Shown: one piece after another, positions 32,517-44,995 of the stretch | How positions within the stretch are numbered: the first letter of the stretch is position 1 | Layout: every line of letters starts with the position of its first letter | Source: Cyrtodaria siliqua | Lineage: Eukaryota; Mollusca; Bivalvia; Adapedonta; Hiatellidae | Assembly: GCA_037043455.1 (NCBI GenBank) | Contig: JAWPHD010010955.1 | Location: forward strand, 24,211 to 88,210 | DNA length: 64,000 nt | Direction of reading: 5' to 3' | The notes under the pieces: generated by a model | The model's database searches: none | Seen by the model: the letters and a program-made list of their open reading frames with translations, nothing else | Told to the model about the DNA's origin: nothing | Translations under genes and position numbers: made by a program

Positions 32517-33351
32517 ATGGTTGAACAGACACAGTTTGCAAATATGTTTAGGGTAATGGGTGACCAGCTTACGGGGTTAACAACAACCATGGGGGCTCAG
32601 AGTGTAGCCAAAGTCATTACGCCATTTGAGGGGGAAAGCAAATTATTTAAGGACTGGATAAAAAGTATTGAGAAATACTTTTTGTTAGTTGGCATGGCAC
32701 ATGACAGTATTAAATTGGTTGCTTATCAGGCAAGTAAGGGTCCCGTTAGTGATTTCTTGAAAAGGTATATGGATGCAAACCCTACCCACACATGGGCACA
32801 AGTTAAAGCAGAACTTCAAGCTATATGCCGAACGTCTTATTGCCTTAGGTGACGACGCCTTTGCAGGGCAGGCCCAAGATGTTAGGGATAGACAATTGAT
32901 AGGGTATTTTATCGATGGTCTCCATGACGATGGAATGAAACTTCGAGTCATGCGAACCAACCCAAACACGTTGCAAGATGCAATTGCTACTGCAACAGCA
33001 GAACAGAACCTTAGAAAGAGGTTTCAGTTAAGGACAGGTCATCATTACCAGAATAATGAACCGACACATGAACAGCCTATGGAAGTTGACCATTGAAGGA
33101 GGCAAAAATGTTCTTATTGTCATAAGAATGGTCATGTTGTGGACGAGTGTCGAAAGAAAAAACGGGAAGTAAATGCTATTACTGAAAATAAACCCCGTCG
33201 TAGGCCGATCGACCGTACACGGTTAGTGTGCTGGCAATGCCAAGAAATAGGTCACTTTGCCAGGGAATGTCGAAATGAGACAAATTGGTCGAACGGACAG
33301 CAAGGTAGACTGGCTAGGGGTCAGTTAAACGATTCCGCTCCTCTCATGTAG
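32517..33351 (+). pseudogene. gag of element B
   Basis: It starts with ATG at 32517. The capsid-like region (PFEGESKLFKDWIKSIEKYF at about residues 38-57, then GYFIDGL and TLQDAIATA) is split by a frameshift near 32830 and a stop at 33094. Two intact CCHC knuckles follow: CSYCHKNGHVVDEC (about 33109-33150) and CWQCQEIGHFAREC (about 33229-33270). The frame ends at TAG 33349-33351, close to the protease. This is a typical Ty3 gag, but broken. Confidence 0.8.
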
Positions 33352-36300
33352 AAGCCGGTGGGAGGAGAAATAGAAGCAAACCCACATTTAATATTGCATT
33401 AACATCAAACCCAAATTCTTGTTTGTTAAGGATCCAGAAACAAAAACTTAGGGCGTTAATTGACACCGGAAGTGACGTGTCACTAATTAATCGAGACGTT
33501 TATGACAAATTTAAACTAAACCAAAATTAGATACAACTCGCAAAGCTTACTTACAGTCTGTTACCGGAGGTCCGCTTACTTGCGATGGGAGCACAGAAAT
33601 CATTTTCGAGATAGGGGGTATCAAAATAACTTTTACGTAGTCAGGGGAATGAATAGGAGAATAATAATAGGAAAAGACTGGTTACTTAATAATGGTGTTC
33701 GTATTTATTATGACCTTGGGTGTATTAGGCTCGCTGGTAAATATGTACCACTTCAGGAAGATATTCACATTTCATCGATAATTCAATTGAAATCTAAAAC
33801 TAAACTTCCACCTCAAACGAGCGTAGTTTGTAATTGTCGAGTAAGAAAAAGTCCTAATTTTCAAACAAATGGTCAAACTTACCAATTTTCAGCAGTTGAA
33901 CGCGGTTTTCTTAGCTATGAGCCAGGTTTATTAGTTGCAAATTCAGTTTCGAAAGTAAAAAGAGATAAAATTGTTCCTATTGTGATAACAAACACCACAA
34001 ACAAAATATTTACCTTAAGGAAAGGTTGCGCGGTAGCTAAAATAGAATTAATTCAAAATCAACAAATTTCTAGTGTAACTTAGGATCAAAATGGTGATCT
34101 TAAGGATCAAAGTGAATTTGATAGCGTTGATGCTCGCCCCGAATTTAAGGAAAAATTAATTAAAATACTAAAACAAAATGCTGATCTGTTTGCACAGAAA
34201 GATTCTGATTTAAGTCACACTGAAACAGTCAAAATGAAAATTGACACAGGCGACCATAAACCAATTAAATTAAGACCCTACAGAACACCACTAAACAACC
34301 GAAAAATAGTTGATCAGGCAATAGAAGAAATGTTAGATGCAAATATTATTTCCAGATCAAAGTCTCCTTGGAGTTTCCCTGTGGTCATATTAGATAAAAA
34401 GGATGGGTCTAAACGATTTTGTGTAGATTTTAGGGCCTTAAATAAAATTACAAAATCAAACGCGTATCCTTTGCCATTAGTGGATGATTTATTGGCCCTT
34501 TTAGGCAAAGCTAAATACTTCTCATTACTGGACCTCAAATCAGGTTATTGGCAAGTAGCCATGAACGAAGATGATATTGAAAAGACAGCTTTTGCTTATC
34601 ATAGAGGGCTGTTTTAGTTCAATGTCATGCCTTTTGGGTTAACCAATGCACCAGCTGTATTTCAAGAACTTATGTCACATGTTCTTGCTGGGTCAGACAG
34701 TTACACAACTGCTTATCTTGATGACATCTTGATATTCAGTTCCACACTTGAAGAACATTTGGCTCACATTGAAAAAGTATTTCAACGGTTAAGGCAACAC
34801 CGTTTAAAATTAAAGTTAAAGAAATGTAATTTTCTAAAAGCGGAGACTGAGTATTTAGGCTTCGTTATCAATAAAGACGGAATTAAACCTAATCCAAGTT
34901 ATTGGTATGTGCAGTTATTATCGTCGATTTATTCCAAAGTTTTCGGAAATAGCACAACCAATCATAATTCTCACAAGAAAATATGCTAAATTTAAGTGGG
35001 ACGCTAACTGTCAAGAGGCTTTTAAAAGTTTGAAGAACAGTTTAGCGATATTACCAATGTTAGGTTACCCTGACCCAGGAAAACCTTATATCCTTTATAC
35101 GGATGCAAGTAACAATTGCATAGGAGCTTGCTTGACACAGCCAGTTGATGAACCAGCTGAGGCTGTTCCTGGTATAAAAAATGAAAAACCCATTCACTTT
35201 TTGTCTCACAAGTTGAGTGATACCCAATGTCGTTGGTCTACTATCGAGAAAGAAGCTTTTGCGATCCATTACGCCTTGCAAAAGTTAGATCACTTTTTAC
35301 ATGGGGCAACCTTCATAATTAGGTCAGATCACCTTCCATTGAAATATCTGTTAGATTCCCCTATGAAAAATAAGAAAATTCAAATGTGGGCTCTCGGTAT
35401 TGCCGGCTATGACTGCAAATTGGAGTTCATCCCAGGGGTGAACAACAGTGTCGCAGATATGTTATCTCGGTTGCCCTTAGATGCTGTACCCGAGGATGTC
35501 GAGGGTTATGACCCTGACATCAATGATAACACCTATCATATTAATGCACTGAATTCGAATAGGTTTGAGCCAAGAAGGTATTTTAAGTGCAATGTTAATC
35601 TTGAAGATCATTTGCAGAAACCTAAGATCGAACCTGGCATAGACATGGTAACTGAACAGGAAAAAGATGAAATTTTAGTCGAAATCAAGGCTGGACTTCG
35701 AAATGACAAATTAACACCTACCTTAGCAAATAGGCATGTTATTCACGATGATATATTGTACTATATCTCAAACGCTGATTCAGATCCTATCTTACGTCTT
35801 TATCTCCCAAGTCACTTAAGACCAGAGGTAATTCAGCAATATCATGACTCTAACGGACAAGACATATGACACAATTAAACAGAAGTATTATTGGCCAAAC
35901 ATGTTTAAAGAACTGCTCTAGTTGTGTTACCTGTCAAACCAGAAACTTGCAAAAGATCAAACCTCCATTACAAGAAACAGATATTCCTCCGTACGCTTTT
36001 GCAAAGGTAGCTGTAGACGTTTCTGGCCCATATCCAACATCACTGTCTGGTAACAAGTACATCGTAAGTTTTATCGACCTATTTTCGAGCTTCCCCGAAG
36101 CTTTTCCCGTGCCCGATAAGAGTGCTGCAACAATCGCACATTTGATAATTGATGAAATATTTCCAAGATACGGGTCATCGATGGCTCTCGTCTCAGACAA
36201 TGGGTCGAAATTTATAAATAGAACTGTTAAAGAGACCCTGGCTACTTTGAACATTCATCATATTACTACGTCCTATTACCATCCCCAGAGTAACAAAATC

Positions 36301-37365
36301 GAACGATACCACCGCGTGTTAGGTGATATTTTAGCAAAGAAATTGAAGGATAATTTAAATACATGGGATGTGTATTTGAATCAAGCTTTGGCTGCAATTC
36401 GCTTTAATGTCAGTGAGTCGTTGAAATTTTCACCATTCTTTCTATTATATAATAGAGATGTAGTGTTGCCGAAAGACACAATTCTCAAACCACGCAGAAA
36501 ATATTTGGGCGAGGATATGCATAAAATCGCGTTGGAACAACAACATAAATCATTTCTCTTAGTTCATCAAAATCTTAAAGATGCAAAACGCCGACAAGCC
36601 AAATATGCAAACAAAAATACTAAGCTAGTCACTTTTGAAGTTGGGGACCCCGTCTATTATAAAAACCACACTCGAAAGAGCAAATTAGAATCAAAATGGC
36701 GTCCTTATTATCGCATTATCAAACAAACCACACCTGTAACATACATTATTAAAAGCCAGCTCGATGGGTCTGTAACTAAGGTACACGCACACCACCTACG
36801 TTTAGCTAATGTAGATGAATGGCAGATACCAACAGATAAGTTAAGTCATCCAATTAGGAAAGCTAATTATGTAGTTCCACCGATAAGCGATCATGCTTCA
36901 AACCCCACCTCAGATATATCTGACAGTAATGATGACGATGAACTGCCATTAGCTCAATTAGTCAAACGTTACCGCCAAGAACGTAATAATTCTGACGATG
37001 AATCTGACATCCCGTTGATGGAATTACGTAAACGAATTCGTGCACAACATAATTCAGATCATGAAAACTCTAATTCTGACACCAATGTTCCTCACTTGAC
37101 ACCTCCTTCTTTTTCGTCAGATGATAAGGAGATTGTTAAAATGGAAGCAACAACCATCTCATTTTCACCAGGTACCACCAAAATGAGGGAATCAGATTCG
37201 GATAACATGTCAATTAGTTCAGATGAGCCAGATAAAAAGGGAAATGAAATTTCTGTTATCTCACGCACGAAGCGTTTCTCACGAAAAAAATCCGACAGAC
37301 AGACACAAAGTGAGAAAATGAGGAAGGTGGCAACAGCCATCAAAGCAATTAGTGGTTTGCTTTAG
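33352..37365 (+). pseudogene. pol of element B: protease, RT, RNase H, integrase
   Basis: The protease motif IDTGSDVSLI is at about 33459-33488, with a late block GKDWLLNNGVRI near 33672. The RT has DGSKRFCVDFR (34402), the LLDLKSGYWQV block (34527) and catalytic YLDDILIFS (34713-34739). RNase H has YTDAS (35098), TIEKEAFAI and VADMLSRL (35452). Integrase has the CVTC zinc-binding remnant (35926), first Asp in VAVDVSGP (36010), second in VSDNGS (36192) and the Glu in IERYHR (36298), then a GPY/F-like SKWRPYYRI segment. An unusual 170-residue tail is rich in acidic and serine residues with DDD..LPL repeats. Breaks occur near 33528, 33635, 34081, 34615, a deletion of roughly 75 bp near 34895, and 35867. 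Confidence 0.85.
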
Positions 37366-38669
37366 ACTTCAGATTTAAATTTTAATTAAGGAATCATATT
37401 TCTGTATGGTTCAGAAAAAGCTGAGAGTAATACTTAAGGAGTATTAAGTACTAATACGTCATGCAGACATAAAGCAGATTGAACAGTGAACCCTTTCCCC
37501 TTAAACTTCCAAATAACAATACAGTCATTCCAATGCAACACCATATTGGGGAATTGAAAACTCAAACTTTCAAAATTGGGGATTTTTATTTGGAACAATT
37601 GCCTTAATAGTGCTGATCACTGGGGATAAAAATGTAAAAAAAACTCTGTTCTGCCAAAAGTTTTGTGTGAGTATACGGTGAACTCTCAGAGAAGATCGAG
37701 AGGCTTAGATGCCGGCTCAGATTCCGGGCAGCATGTTTTGCTGAAAAGGGGTCAGGAATCCTTTCATCACGTGATAAGCCAATGGACATAACATACCGTC
37801 TGATCTTCACGACACGGTATCTGTGTAAATATCCGGATATATCGATATATGTAGAAGTGTAGACACGCGTGTCATACGAGACATTATGTAATTGTGAACA
37901 TTGTATACTAATATATATACTTATATACACTGGTGTTATATATAAACTGGTGACGTCAGTCAAAGAAACTGAATCTAGACTTGTTGTAAATAGAACATGT
38001 GTAATTTAGACGGACTAACAGTGGTTTAGCCCGAATGCTACCCCATACATAACTTTTACAATATTCAAGTATTTGCACCAATGTGTGTAAATATGACCCT
38101 GTCGGAAATTAATTGGAATTGTTTTTGGAAAACAGTACACCTTTATCTTTGCTGCAGTCAATTACCTGTGTTACAGGAGAGGAACAACTAGACGCTAATC
38201 GACGCTAATCGTTTACCTATAGATAATTGGAATTTCGGTACCAGTCGTTATCAGCAACAGGTGTTCGGACTTACCTATAGGAATTTACATGCTGATATCC
38301 TACGGAGTAGATCGATTAATAAACTCTCTGCATACAACTTTAAAGGGACTTGCGGTTATTCTGAGGGCCGATGGTGTCATGTTTGGTGGAGCCCAACTGG
38401 ACAATCCATGACGATACCGGGACAACGATGGCAGTGGACGTGGCCATATATATAGACGCTTTGCAGTGATTATTGTGACTAACTTTTGTGCCGTAGCATT
38501 TACATATACCGTGGATTAATAACTTTCTTTATTCAATGTGTAACTGGATTTATTTATATGTGTACAGTGACTAATGGCACAAACATTTAATCTTACATTT
38601 TAGTCAAAGAACTTGATTAGAACTGTTAAAATTTCATTATAACATTTCAAATTAAATATGGAAGGAATT
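37366..38669 (+). other. long 3' non-coding region of element B
   Basis: These 1.3 kb between the integrase stop and the right LTR have no supported ORF. A short purine run, ATGGAAGGAATT (38658-38669), abuts the LTR and is the likely polypurine tract for plus-strand priming. Confidence 0.5.
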
Positions 38670-39104
38670 TGTAACACTACCATACCCTTTTATAAGTAAT
38701 AATAATATTTTAATAACAAGTAGTAGAAGTATATCACAGTTAATAGTAAATGACCATTATTCTACAATTTGGGATTTGCCTCTCAAATAGCAGATACTAT
38801 ATTAGCTTACTCAAGTATATAGGGTAGGCGGAGTATAGCGTTGATCCAATTGAATAAATGTGTCGAAATCCAATAATATTACGGCACGTGCATGCAGGTA
38901 TATATTGGTAGTTTTAGAGAGTCTGTGAGAGTCAGAGGTTGTTAGATATTGTCTGAGAATGTAGAGATTTGATGAGTAACATCTGTTAGGGTTAATATAA
39001 CCACTATACGGTCAGAAATGGGTTAGTTTTACAGATTATTAAAACGTGTGTTTAAAAGTCTGGACTTGTTAATTATTAATGCCCTGGTGACATAGAGTGT
39101 TACA
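38670..39104 (+). repeat. right LTR of element B
   Basis: It is 435 bp and differs from the left LTR at four positions by eye (in CCCTTTAATAAG, GATAGTATA, AATAGTACGG and GCAAGTGC of the left copy). Confidence 0.92.
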
Positions 39105-39108
39105 ACAG

Positions 39109-42100
39109 GAGGTTAAAGATCCGATTGAAGGTATGTTAGATGAAGGTATAATAAAACCGTCCTGTAGTCCATGGTCTTCGCATATTGAGCTGGTAAAAAA
39201 GAAGGATAATTTAACCCGTTTTTGTGTGGATTACAGGAAGATAAATGAAATAACAAAGAAAGACGCTTACTTCTATACCGCGAATAGATGAAACACTCAA
39301 CACGCTAGCTGGAGCAAAGTTTTTCTCCACCCTCGACATGGCCATTGGATACTGGCAAGCTGAACTGGAAGAGGTTGACAAAGAAAAGTCAGCCTTTTCA
39401 ACTCCATTCGGGTTGTACGAGTATTATTGGGATGAAACGAGGGTTGAAGTTATGCCTTTTGGATTGACGGGAGCACCAGCGACGTTGCAAAGACTGATGG
39501 AAACTCTATTGAACTTCAGTTTGAGGTATGTCTGATATACTTGGACGACGTAATAGTGTTTAGCTCGACGTTTGAGGAACATTTGCAGCGTCTTCGAAGC
39601 GTTTTCCAGAGTTTTAGAGAAAGCGGACTCAAGCTGAAACCAACTAGGTGCCATTTTGCGAAAAGAAGTGTCGAGTTTTTAGGACACATAGTATCCGATA
39701 GAGGTATACAGACGGACCCTGAAAAAGTTGAAGCTGTCCGAGAATGGCCAACACCAAATAATATCAGATATCTTAGATCATTCCTCGGATTAGCTAGCTA
39801 TTATAGACGATTCATCAACAACTTTGCTTCAATTTGTGCACCGTTGAACAAGTTGCTGCAGAAACAAGAAGAGTTTGTGTGGTCAGATCAATGCAATGAA
39901 GCATTCATCAAACTGAAAGAAACTCTTATAAGTGCACCAATACTGTCTTATCCAAGTGAGTTAGAAGAGTTTATTCTACACTCAAGTGATATGAAAACGC
40001 AACACGGGAATTTCCGCTATATATTGTATGTACAATATGCTGCTTTTAATCGAATGGTACATGGCTACGTAAGACCTTTCCTTTTTCGAAAAAATACTAA
40101 AACAACAAATAATACAGCAAATAGTATTCCTTCAATGTTTCATTATTCACAGAGTACGCGTTTGGCTCAATCATGTGAGCAAACTTAGGATGCAACATTT
40201 TGCAAACTATTTACGTTAAATATAGTACTGAACTAGCTCAATTTTTCAAAGAGCTAATTCAACATTTATGAAGTTCTTGTTACAAAGTGTAGTGTGATTA
40301 AAATGTCTACAACATCACAGTTGTGTCCTTTCTCTAGTTAACTGCAACTTTCTTTTTAAAAAACATCTTGGAATTTCTTTGGAATATTATGTGTAATTAA
40401 TTGTGCAGTATATACAATATATAGCTCAAATTCCCGTGTTGCGTTTTCATATCACTTGAGTGTAGATACCGATGCATGCCATGATAGAATAGGGGCAGTG
40501 CTATCACAAAAGCAGGGAGGGCAGGAACGAGTGATTTGTTATGCAAGTCGGGCTTTAACTAAAAGCGAAAAGAACTACTGCGTAACTAAGAAAGAACTGT
40601 TGGCGTTGGTGATATTTGTTAAACAGTTTAGACACTACTTGTTGGGCCTGAAGTTCAAAGCACGTATCGATCACAAAGCATTGGCATGTCTTTGGAACGT
40701 CAAGGAGCCACAGGAGCAGATAGCCAGATGACAGGCTTATTTAGCTGAATATGAGATGGAAATTATACATCGTCAAGGTATTACCCATTCCAATGCGGAT
40801 GCTCTGTGACGGAGCTAGAACCATTGACCAAGGAGGACATAGTAGACGAGGATGTGTACATGCACACACTAACATCTACCACGTCCACACATTAACATCT
40901 ACCACTGAATTTGACTGGCGGAGGGCTCAAGCAGAAGATGAAAACCTTAAGGAGATGCTCGAAATGAAAGAAAAGTTTAAACATCGCCAAGATATGAAGG
41001 AAGCTTCATCTAGTACCCTGAAAAGGATGGTAGGTCAGTGGGACAATATCGTGGTGATAGATGGTGTCCTGCACAGGCGTTTTAGTGCTAACACGGGTGA
41101 TATTTACCAATTCATCGTTCCACTGAATATGCAGGAAACCTTATTGCGAGAGCTGCACACCGGAACAGGAGGGGGCCATTTGGGTGTAAAAAAGATGCGA
41201 AGAAAGGTTAGTGATAGTCATTACTGGTGTGGGTGGTCGGCAGATGTGGAGATATTTTGCAAGGAATGTATAACCTGTGCATCCCGGAAGTATCCTCAGA
41301 AAAACAGGAGGACTAACCTTGTATCAGTCAAGACAGGCGCACCTTTGGAAAAGATAGCCCTTGACATTCTTGGACCACTGCCAAAATCAAGAAAGGGTAC
41401 ATATTGGTGTTGTCGGACTATTTCACCAAATGGACTGAAGCATATCCTCTCCGGAATCACGAAGCCAAAACAGTAGCCAAAATATTGGTCGAAGAGTTTA
41501 TCTGCAGAATTGGAAGCCCATATACAATCCACAGTGATCAGGGGAGGGAATTTGAGTCGAACCTTTTCAAAGAGGTAAACAAGTGTCTCAGTACGAAGAA
41601 ACAAAGAAATACACCGTATCACCCCCAGTGTGATGGGCAAGTTGAAAGATTTAACAGGACACTTCTGGATATGTTAAGTAAGCACGTCAATGACGACCAA
41701 ACCAGCTGGGAAGAGGAGATTCCATTCATCATGTTGGCATATCGTACAAGTGTAAATGAATCATCTGGTTATTCACCTGCTTTCTTAATGTTTTGCCACG
41801 AAATTCGCCTGCCTGTGGATATTATGTTTGGAGGGTGTCCCCTGGTAGAGGATGTTTATAAAACTACGTATGCGTCTTCATTGAAAAAACGACTTTGCTC
41901 AACCTTTGAAAAAGTCCGGAGCAATCTGGGAACAGCACAGAAGAGGCAGAAGGATTATTATGATAAACAGGTTTCGGGGAGTGAAATAAGCCTAGGTGAA
42001 AAAGTGATGTTGTACACGCCAGTCGTCAAACCAGGGAAATCTAGAAAACTTCACTGCTCATGGGAAAAAGACCCCTATACAGTATTAGAGAAATTCTCTG

Positions 42101-42599
42101 ATGTAGATTACACATTGGGAAAACAAAAAAGTGCATTTCAATACTGAAAATGTACTCTTCAGTCTCGGAAAAGAAGGATGACCAAGGAACAGATAGGTCT
42201 ACTCTGGAGCAGCAGATGGCAGCTCCTGGCAGATATTCCACGCCCAAAGGGGGAATAGAAAAGAAAAAGAAAGTCCACCCTGGAGCAGCAGATATCAGCT
42301 TCTGTGGACGACCTTCATCAACCGGTGATAGAGATGCAGAGAGCTTTACCCAATCGAATCAACGGGAGCAGCAGATGGCAGCTCCTGAAGAGGAAGTTGG
42401 GTATAGCGGTGATGATAGTTGGTCAGACGGATGGCCTGAACTGGACAGTGAGGATGATGATGACCCAAATGAAGAAGACGAAGTAGAAACGGTCGTAGAA
42501 CCAAGGCGGGAAAGACATGTAACAGAACGACCGATACGAGTAACACGAACACCTAGATACTTAGATGACGACATTGTCAGACATTTTGTTACATTTTAG
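39109..42599 (+). pseudogene. pol of element A, distal part: RT, RNase H, integrase
   Basis: The RT resumes straight after element B's TSD with EGMLDEGIIKPS, then RFCVDYRKIN (39220), a STLDMAIGYWQ block (39330), and catalytic YLDDVIVFS (39538-39564). The FLGLASYYRRFI segment (39781) follows. RNase H is interrupted by the MITE at 39979-40462 and continues with DTDA, TKKELLAL and IDHKAL to a TGA at 40729. The integrase has an H...H...CKECITC zinc site (41150-41282), Asp in ALDILGP (41359), Asp in HSDQGRE (41533) and Glu in VERFNR (41641). Breaks are seen near 39275, 39533, 40729, 40807 and 41400. The tail (42150-42599) is acidic and ends RVTRTPRYLDDDI. Confidence 0.85.
39979..40462. mobile_element. 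MITE with about 55-bp TIRs and TA target duplication, copy 1
   Basis: TIRs begin CACTCAAGTGATATGAAAAC and continue ACGCAACACGGGAATTT and GCTATATATTGTAT, with the mirror at the right end. TA flanks both sides (39977-39978 and 40463-40464), as for Tc1/mariner-type elements. It sits in the RNase H frame of element A. A full relative is at 61825-62292 and a right-end fragment at 47805-47909. It has no coding capacity. Confidence 0.88.
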
Positions 42600-42889
42600 T
42601 CGCACTGAAGTAAAATGACATGTTATGTGGAGTTATATCGGGAGACTCTTGCAAGGGGAATAAGTGCGAGTGTATGAGTTTTAGTTTCTGGTTAAGCATA
42701 AGTATGATAATTTATATATCATTCTAGTCGCAACAGGTTATGTGGTGTTAAATGGGGAGACGATCGTGCGAGGGGAATACATGCGAACGTATGGATTTTG
42801 TTTTGGGTTAATGCATTATTATGAAGGTTCATGTAGTTGTGTTAGGTGTTTTGGGACACGGGGACGTGTCTTCACATAAGTGAGGATGA
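42600..42889 (+). other. 3' non-coding region of element A
   Basis: Two related passages, near 42625-42700 and 42735-42805 (both with GGAGAC, GCGAGGGGAATA-type and GGTTAA words), suggest an internal short duplication. The bases just before the LTR (AAGTGAGGATGA) may be the polypurine tract. Confidence 0.5.
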
Positions 42890-43073
42890 TGTAATGCCGG
42901 TAGATATAATGATTGTGTTCGATCGATACCTTTTGGGTAATTAGAAGAGCAGGCAAGGAGAAAGCTTGCTACGATTGGCGGGAGCGGGAAGTAGGGCGCG
43001 GCAGTGAATAGATGCTTGCGTGACTGTTTATAAGTTGTGATTAATAAATAATTACACGTTTACTGGTGTTACA
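42890..43073 (+). repeat. right LTR of element A
   Basis: It is 184 bp, starts TGTAATGCCG and ends GGTGTTACA, followed by the TSD TAAG. Confidence 0.8.
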
Positions 43074-43077
43074 TAAG

Positions 43078-43400
43078 TAACAGATCATTGATGTGAAGGA
43101 AGATGCAATAATTCAGTATCGAGAATACTTGTTTTACCAAACCACTTTCTACATAGCAACATTTTACAAATACTGTTACCCCACCCGAATATCTACCTTT
43201 TTGCTCATCTATTTACGTATATTTGTAAATACAGTATATCCTTGCAGGACATCATCAAATTGTTTAACACATTGACCCCATGTTTCACAAAAACCAAATT
43301 TTCAAATTCCTTCACATATTCCCAGAAACGTATGTCATTATATATTTAGATAACCCTTCAACATTCCATGAAGCAAATCTTAGAGAAAATATCTCAAAAT
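43078..43400 (-). pseudogene. N-terminal half of the LINE endonuclease cut by element A
   Basis: On the minus strand, remnants of an endonuclease start (RFASWNVEGLS, near 43385-43355) and an SGGVTVFVK block (near 43180) lead in frame to HINDLLLN at the junction. They continue at 28548 on the other side of element A. The fragment is old, with several stops between the blocks. Confidence 0.6.
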
Positions 43401-43499
43401 CTGAAGCTGTATCCTTAGTGCGTTGGCCCTCTTCCTATCTACCGGCATTATCTAATGTCTCATCATACCTAAACACTTCTCTATTGACGACTAGTTTAT

Positions 43500-44010
43500 C
43501 GTATTGTTACCATTTTCTAAAGCGTTTCCGAGGAATCGCCTAAGGTCATTTCTTACTTTCATTACTCTACTTGGAAAGTCCTCACTTACGAATACGAGTC
43601 GCCGGAACATATTTTCAATACCATATGCGTTCACTCCTGCTGTTTCGTCATCGTTTCTTTTCTTCCTTGCTGATTGTTTTCCTTTCTCTTTTGTCTGTAA
43701 CTGCGTAAAACTCTCTATATTTGAAGAACGTTAACTTTACAATAGCTGGCAAAAACTGGCTTTGGATTCTCGGAACTACGTTTCGTCAATACCTAGATCG
43801 TTCTTAATATAGTCTGACTTTGGTCTCCGTTTCTTCCCAGTTTTCGTTTCTAGACTCGTCCAAACCATAAACTCGCAAGTTTTCTCTCCTTGATTGAGCC
43901 TCAAGATTTTCTCTCTTACTCTCGCTTGATTTCACCTCTTTCTCCAAGTAGTCAACATTTTCAGTAAGCGAGTGAACGTTATCAGTTAATAAATTAACAA
44001 CGATATATAT
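43500..44010 (-). pseudogene. LINE ORF1 remnant upstream of the split endonuclease
   Basis: The minus strand reads NLLTDNVHSLTENVDYLEKEVK, a heptad coiled coil, and then SRRENLRVYGL. The latter is the signature entry to the RRM-like domain of L1-type ORF1 proteins. A decayed C-terminal part containing VSEDFPSRVMKVRNDLRRFL lies near 43545. Its order and strand (ORF1 then endonuclease) show that it belongs to the same LINE as 43078-43400 and 27887-28548. Stops interrupt it near 43800. Confidence 0.6.
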
Positions 44011-44767
44011 ACTAGGTTTTCTTAGATTTGATCAATTCGTAAGACGGTGCGAAACTTAGCGCAACGCGCATGCGCGAAAATCCCTTACCTGTACGCGCAA
44101 GTATTCATTTGTAAATTATTATTCGGCGGATAAATTTGATTTTGGTTTCAGTTATGTCCAATCACAGATATATTAGGTACGTGGTTCAATATAAACAGGA
44201 TATTCATTTAGTGGTAGATTGTTCCATATTGGAATTTGAACGCATTGCCTTGTATTGTTCTAAACCCAGCTTTAATAATGCACGCCTGACCTTTTAATTC
44301 ACAACGTTCGATACAGAATAATTATTTTGAATACCGTACCGTAAATGAAACAGGAGTTAAATTTCTAGAAATGTACATTCTCGATTCAAGCCTAAAACTG
44401 TAGAAAAAGAAAACCGACACACTATCGAGTATATTTTCGCCGTTAAAATCCAAGTTATGTTATGAATTCCATAATGTTTTCGATCGCTTCAAAGATGGCC
44501 ACCGCGAACCTGGTACCCTGTTGTTTACCGCAGAGTAATCAGGGAATCAGCTTATTCGCAATTCGGCGGATCGATAATTTACAAGGGGCGTATGGGCTCG
44601 GTTTGGTTATAGTTCAGTACATTGAGAATAGAACAAAATACACTGTCCTGAAAATCAAAATTCTTAACCCCTGTCGATATACTTGTTTGTTCACAAATTT
44701 CTCTTCCGTACACGAAATGTCCATTTCAAAATGTTCACCACATCTCTGTGAGTAGGTAGATGGCGTT
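44011..44767. other. non-coding stretch, nothing recognised
   Basis: It is AT-rich with a GCGCAACGCGCATGCGCG patch near 44058-44075. No gene or element boundary is supported. Confidence 0.3.
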
Positions 44768-44995
44768 ATGCGGTTCCTTCCACAGTCAGCAAATAGTCCT
44801 GCAAAAAAAAGCTCAGTGCTAATAAAACCTGCCAAACATTACGTTTTATATAATGGCATAGTAAACACAGTATTCAAACACATGTTTTCACAAGTAACAG
44901 GCCCTGAACTGTCAACCCATTTTTTTTAAAGTACTACTTTCGTGGGTAACGACCCGGAACGTTACCCGGAAGCAAAATAATACCAGTCTGACACC
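44768..44995 (+). repeat. direct repeat, left copy
   Basis: ATGCGGTTCC through CAGTCTGACACC recurs at 47148-47357 with about 90% identity by eye. The left copy has an extra CGGAACGTTACC stretch. Confidence 0.75.

Larger units (their letters stand above)
31858..39104 (+). mobile_element. Ty3-type LTR retrotransposon B, nested in A (TSD ACAG)
   Basis: Two 435-bp LTRs (31858-32292 and 38670-39104) run from TGTAACACTA to GTGTTACA and are flanked by ACAG at 31854-31857 and 39105-39108. The reading frame of A's pol on each side is consistent with a clean insertion. The internal order is gag with two knuckles, protease, RT, RNase H and integrase with a GPY/F-like end. The coding region carries numerous stops, shifts and one deletion, although the LTRs are almost identical. 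Confidence 0.92.
28553..43073 (+). mobile_element. Ty3-type LTR retrotransposon A with nested insertions (TSD TAAG)
   Basis: The ends are TGTAATGCCG (28553) and GGTGTTACA (43073), flanked by TAAG at 28549-28552 and 43074-43077. The internal order is an SGNH-like ORF, gag with knuckles, protease, reverse transcriptase, RNase H and integrase, which is the Ty3 (Metaviridae) order. Removing element B and the MITE leaves about 6.8 kb. The coding part is broken in many places, so the copy is not autonomous. Confidence 0.85.
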
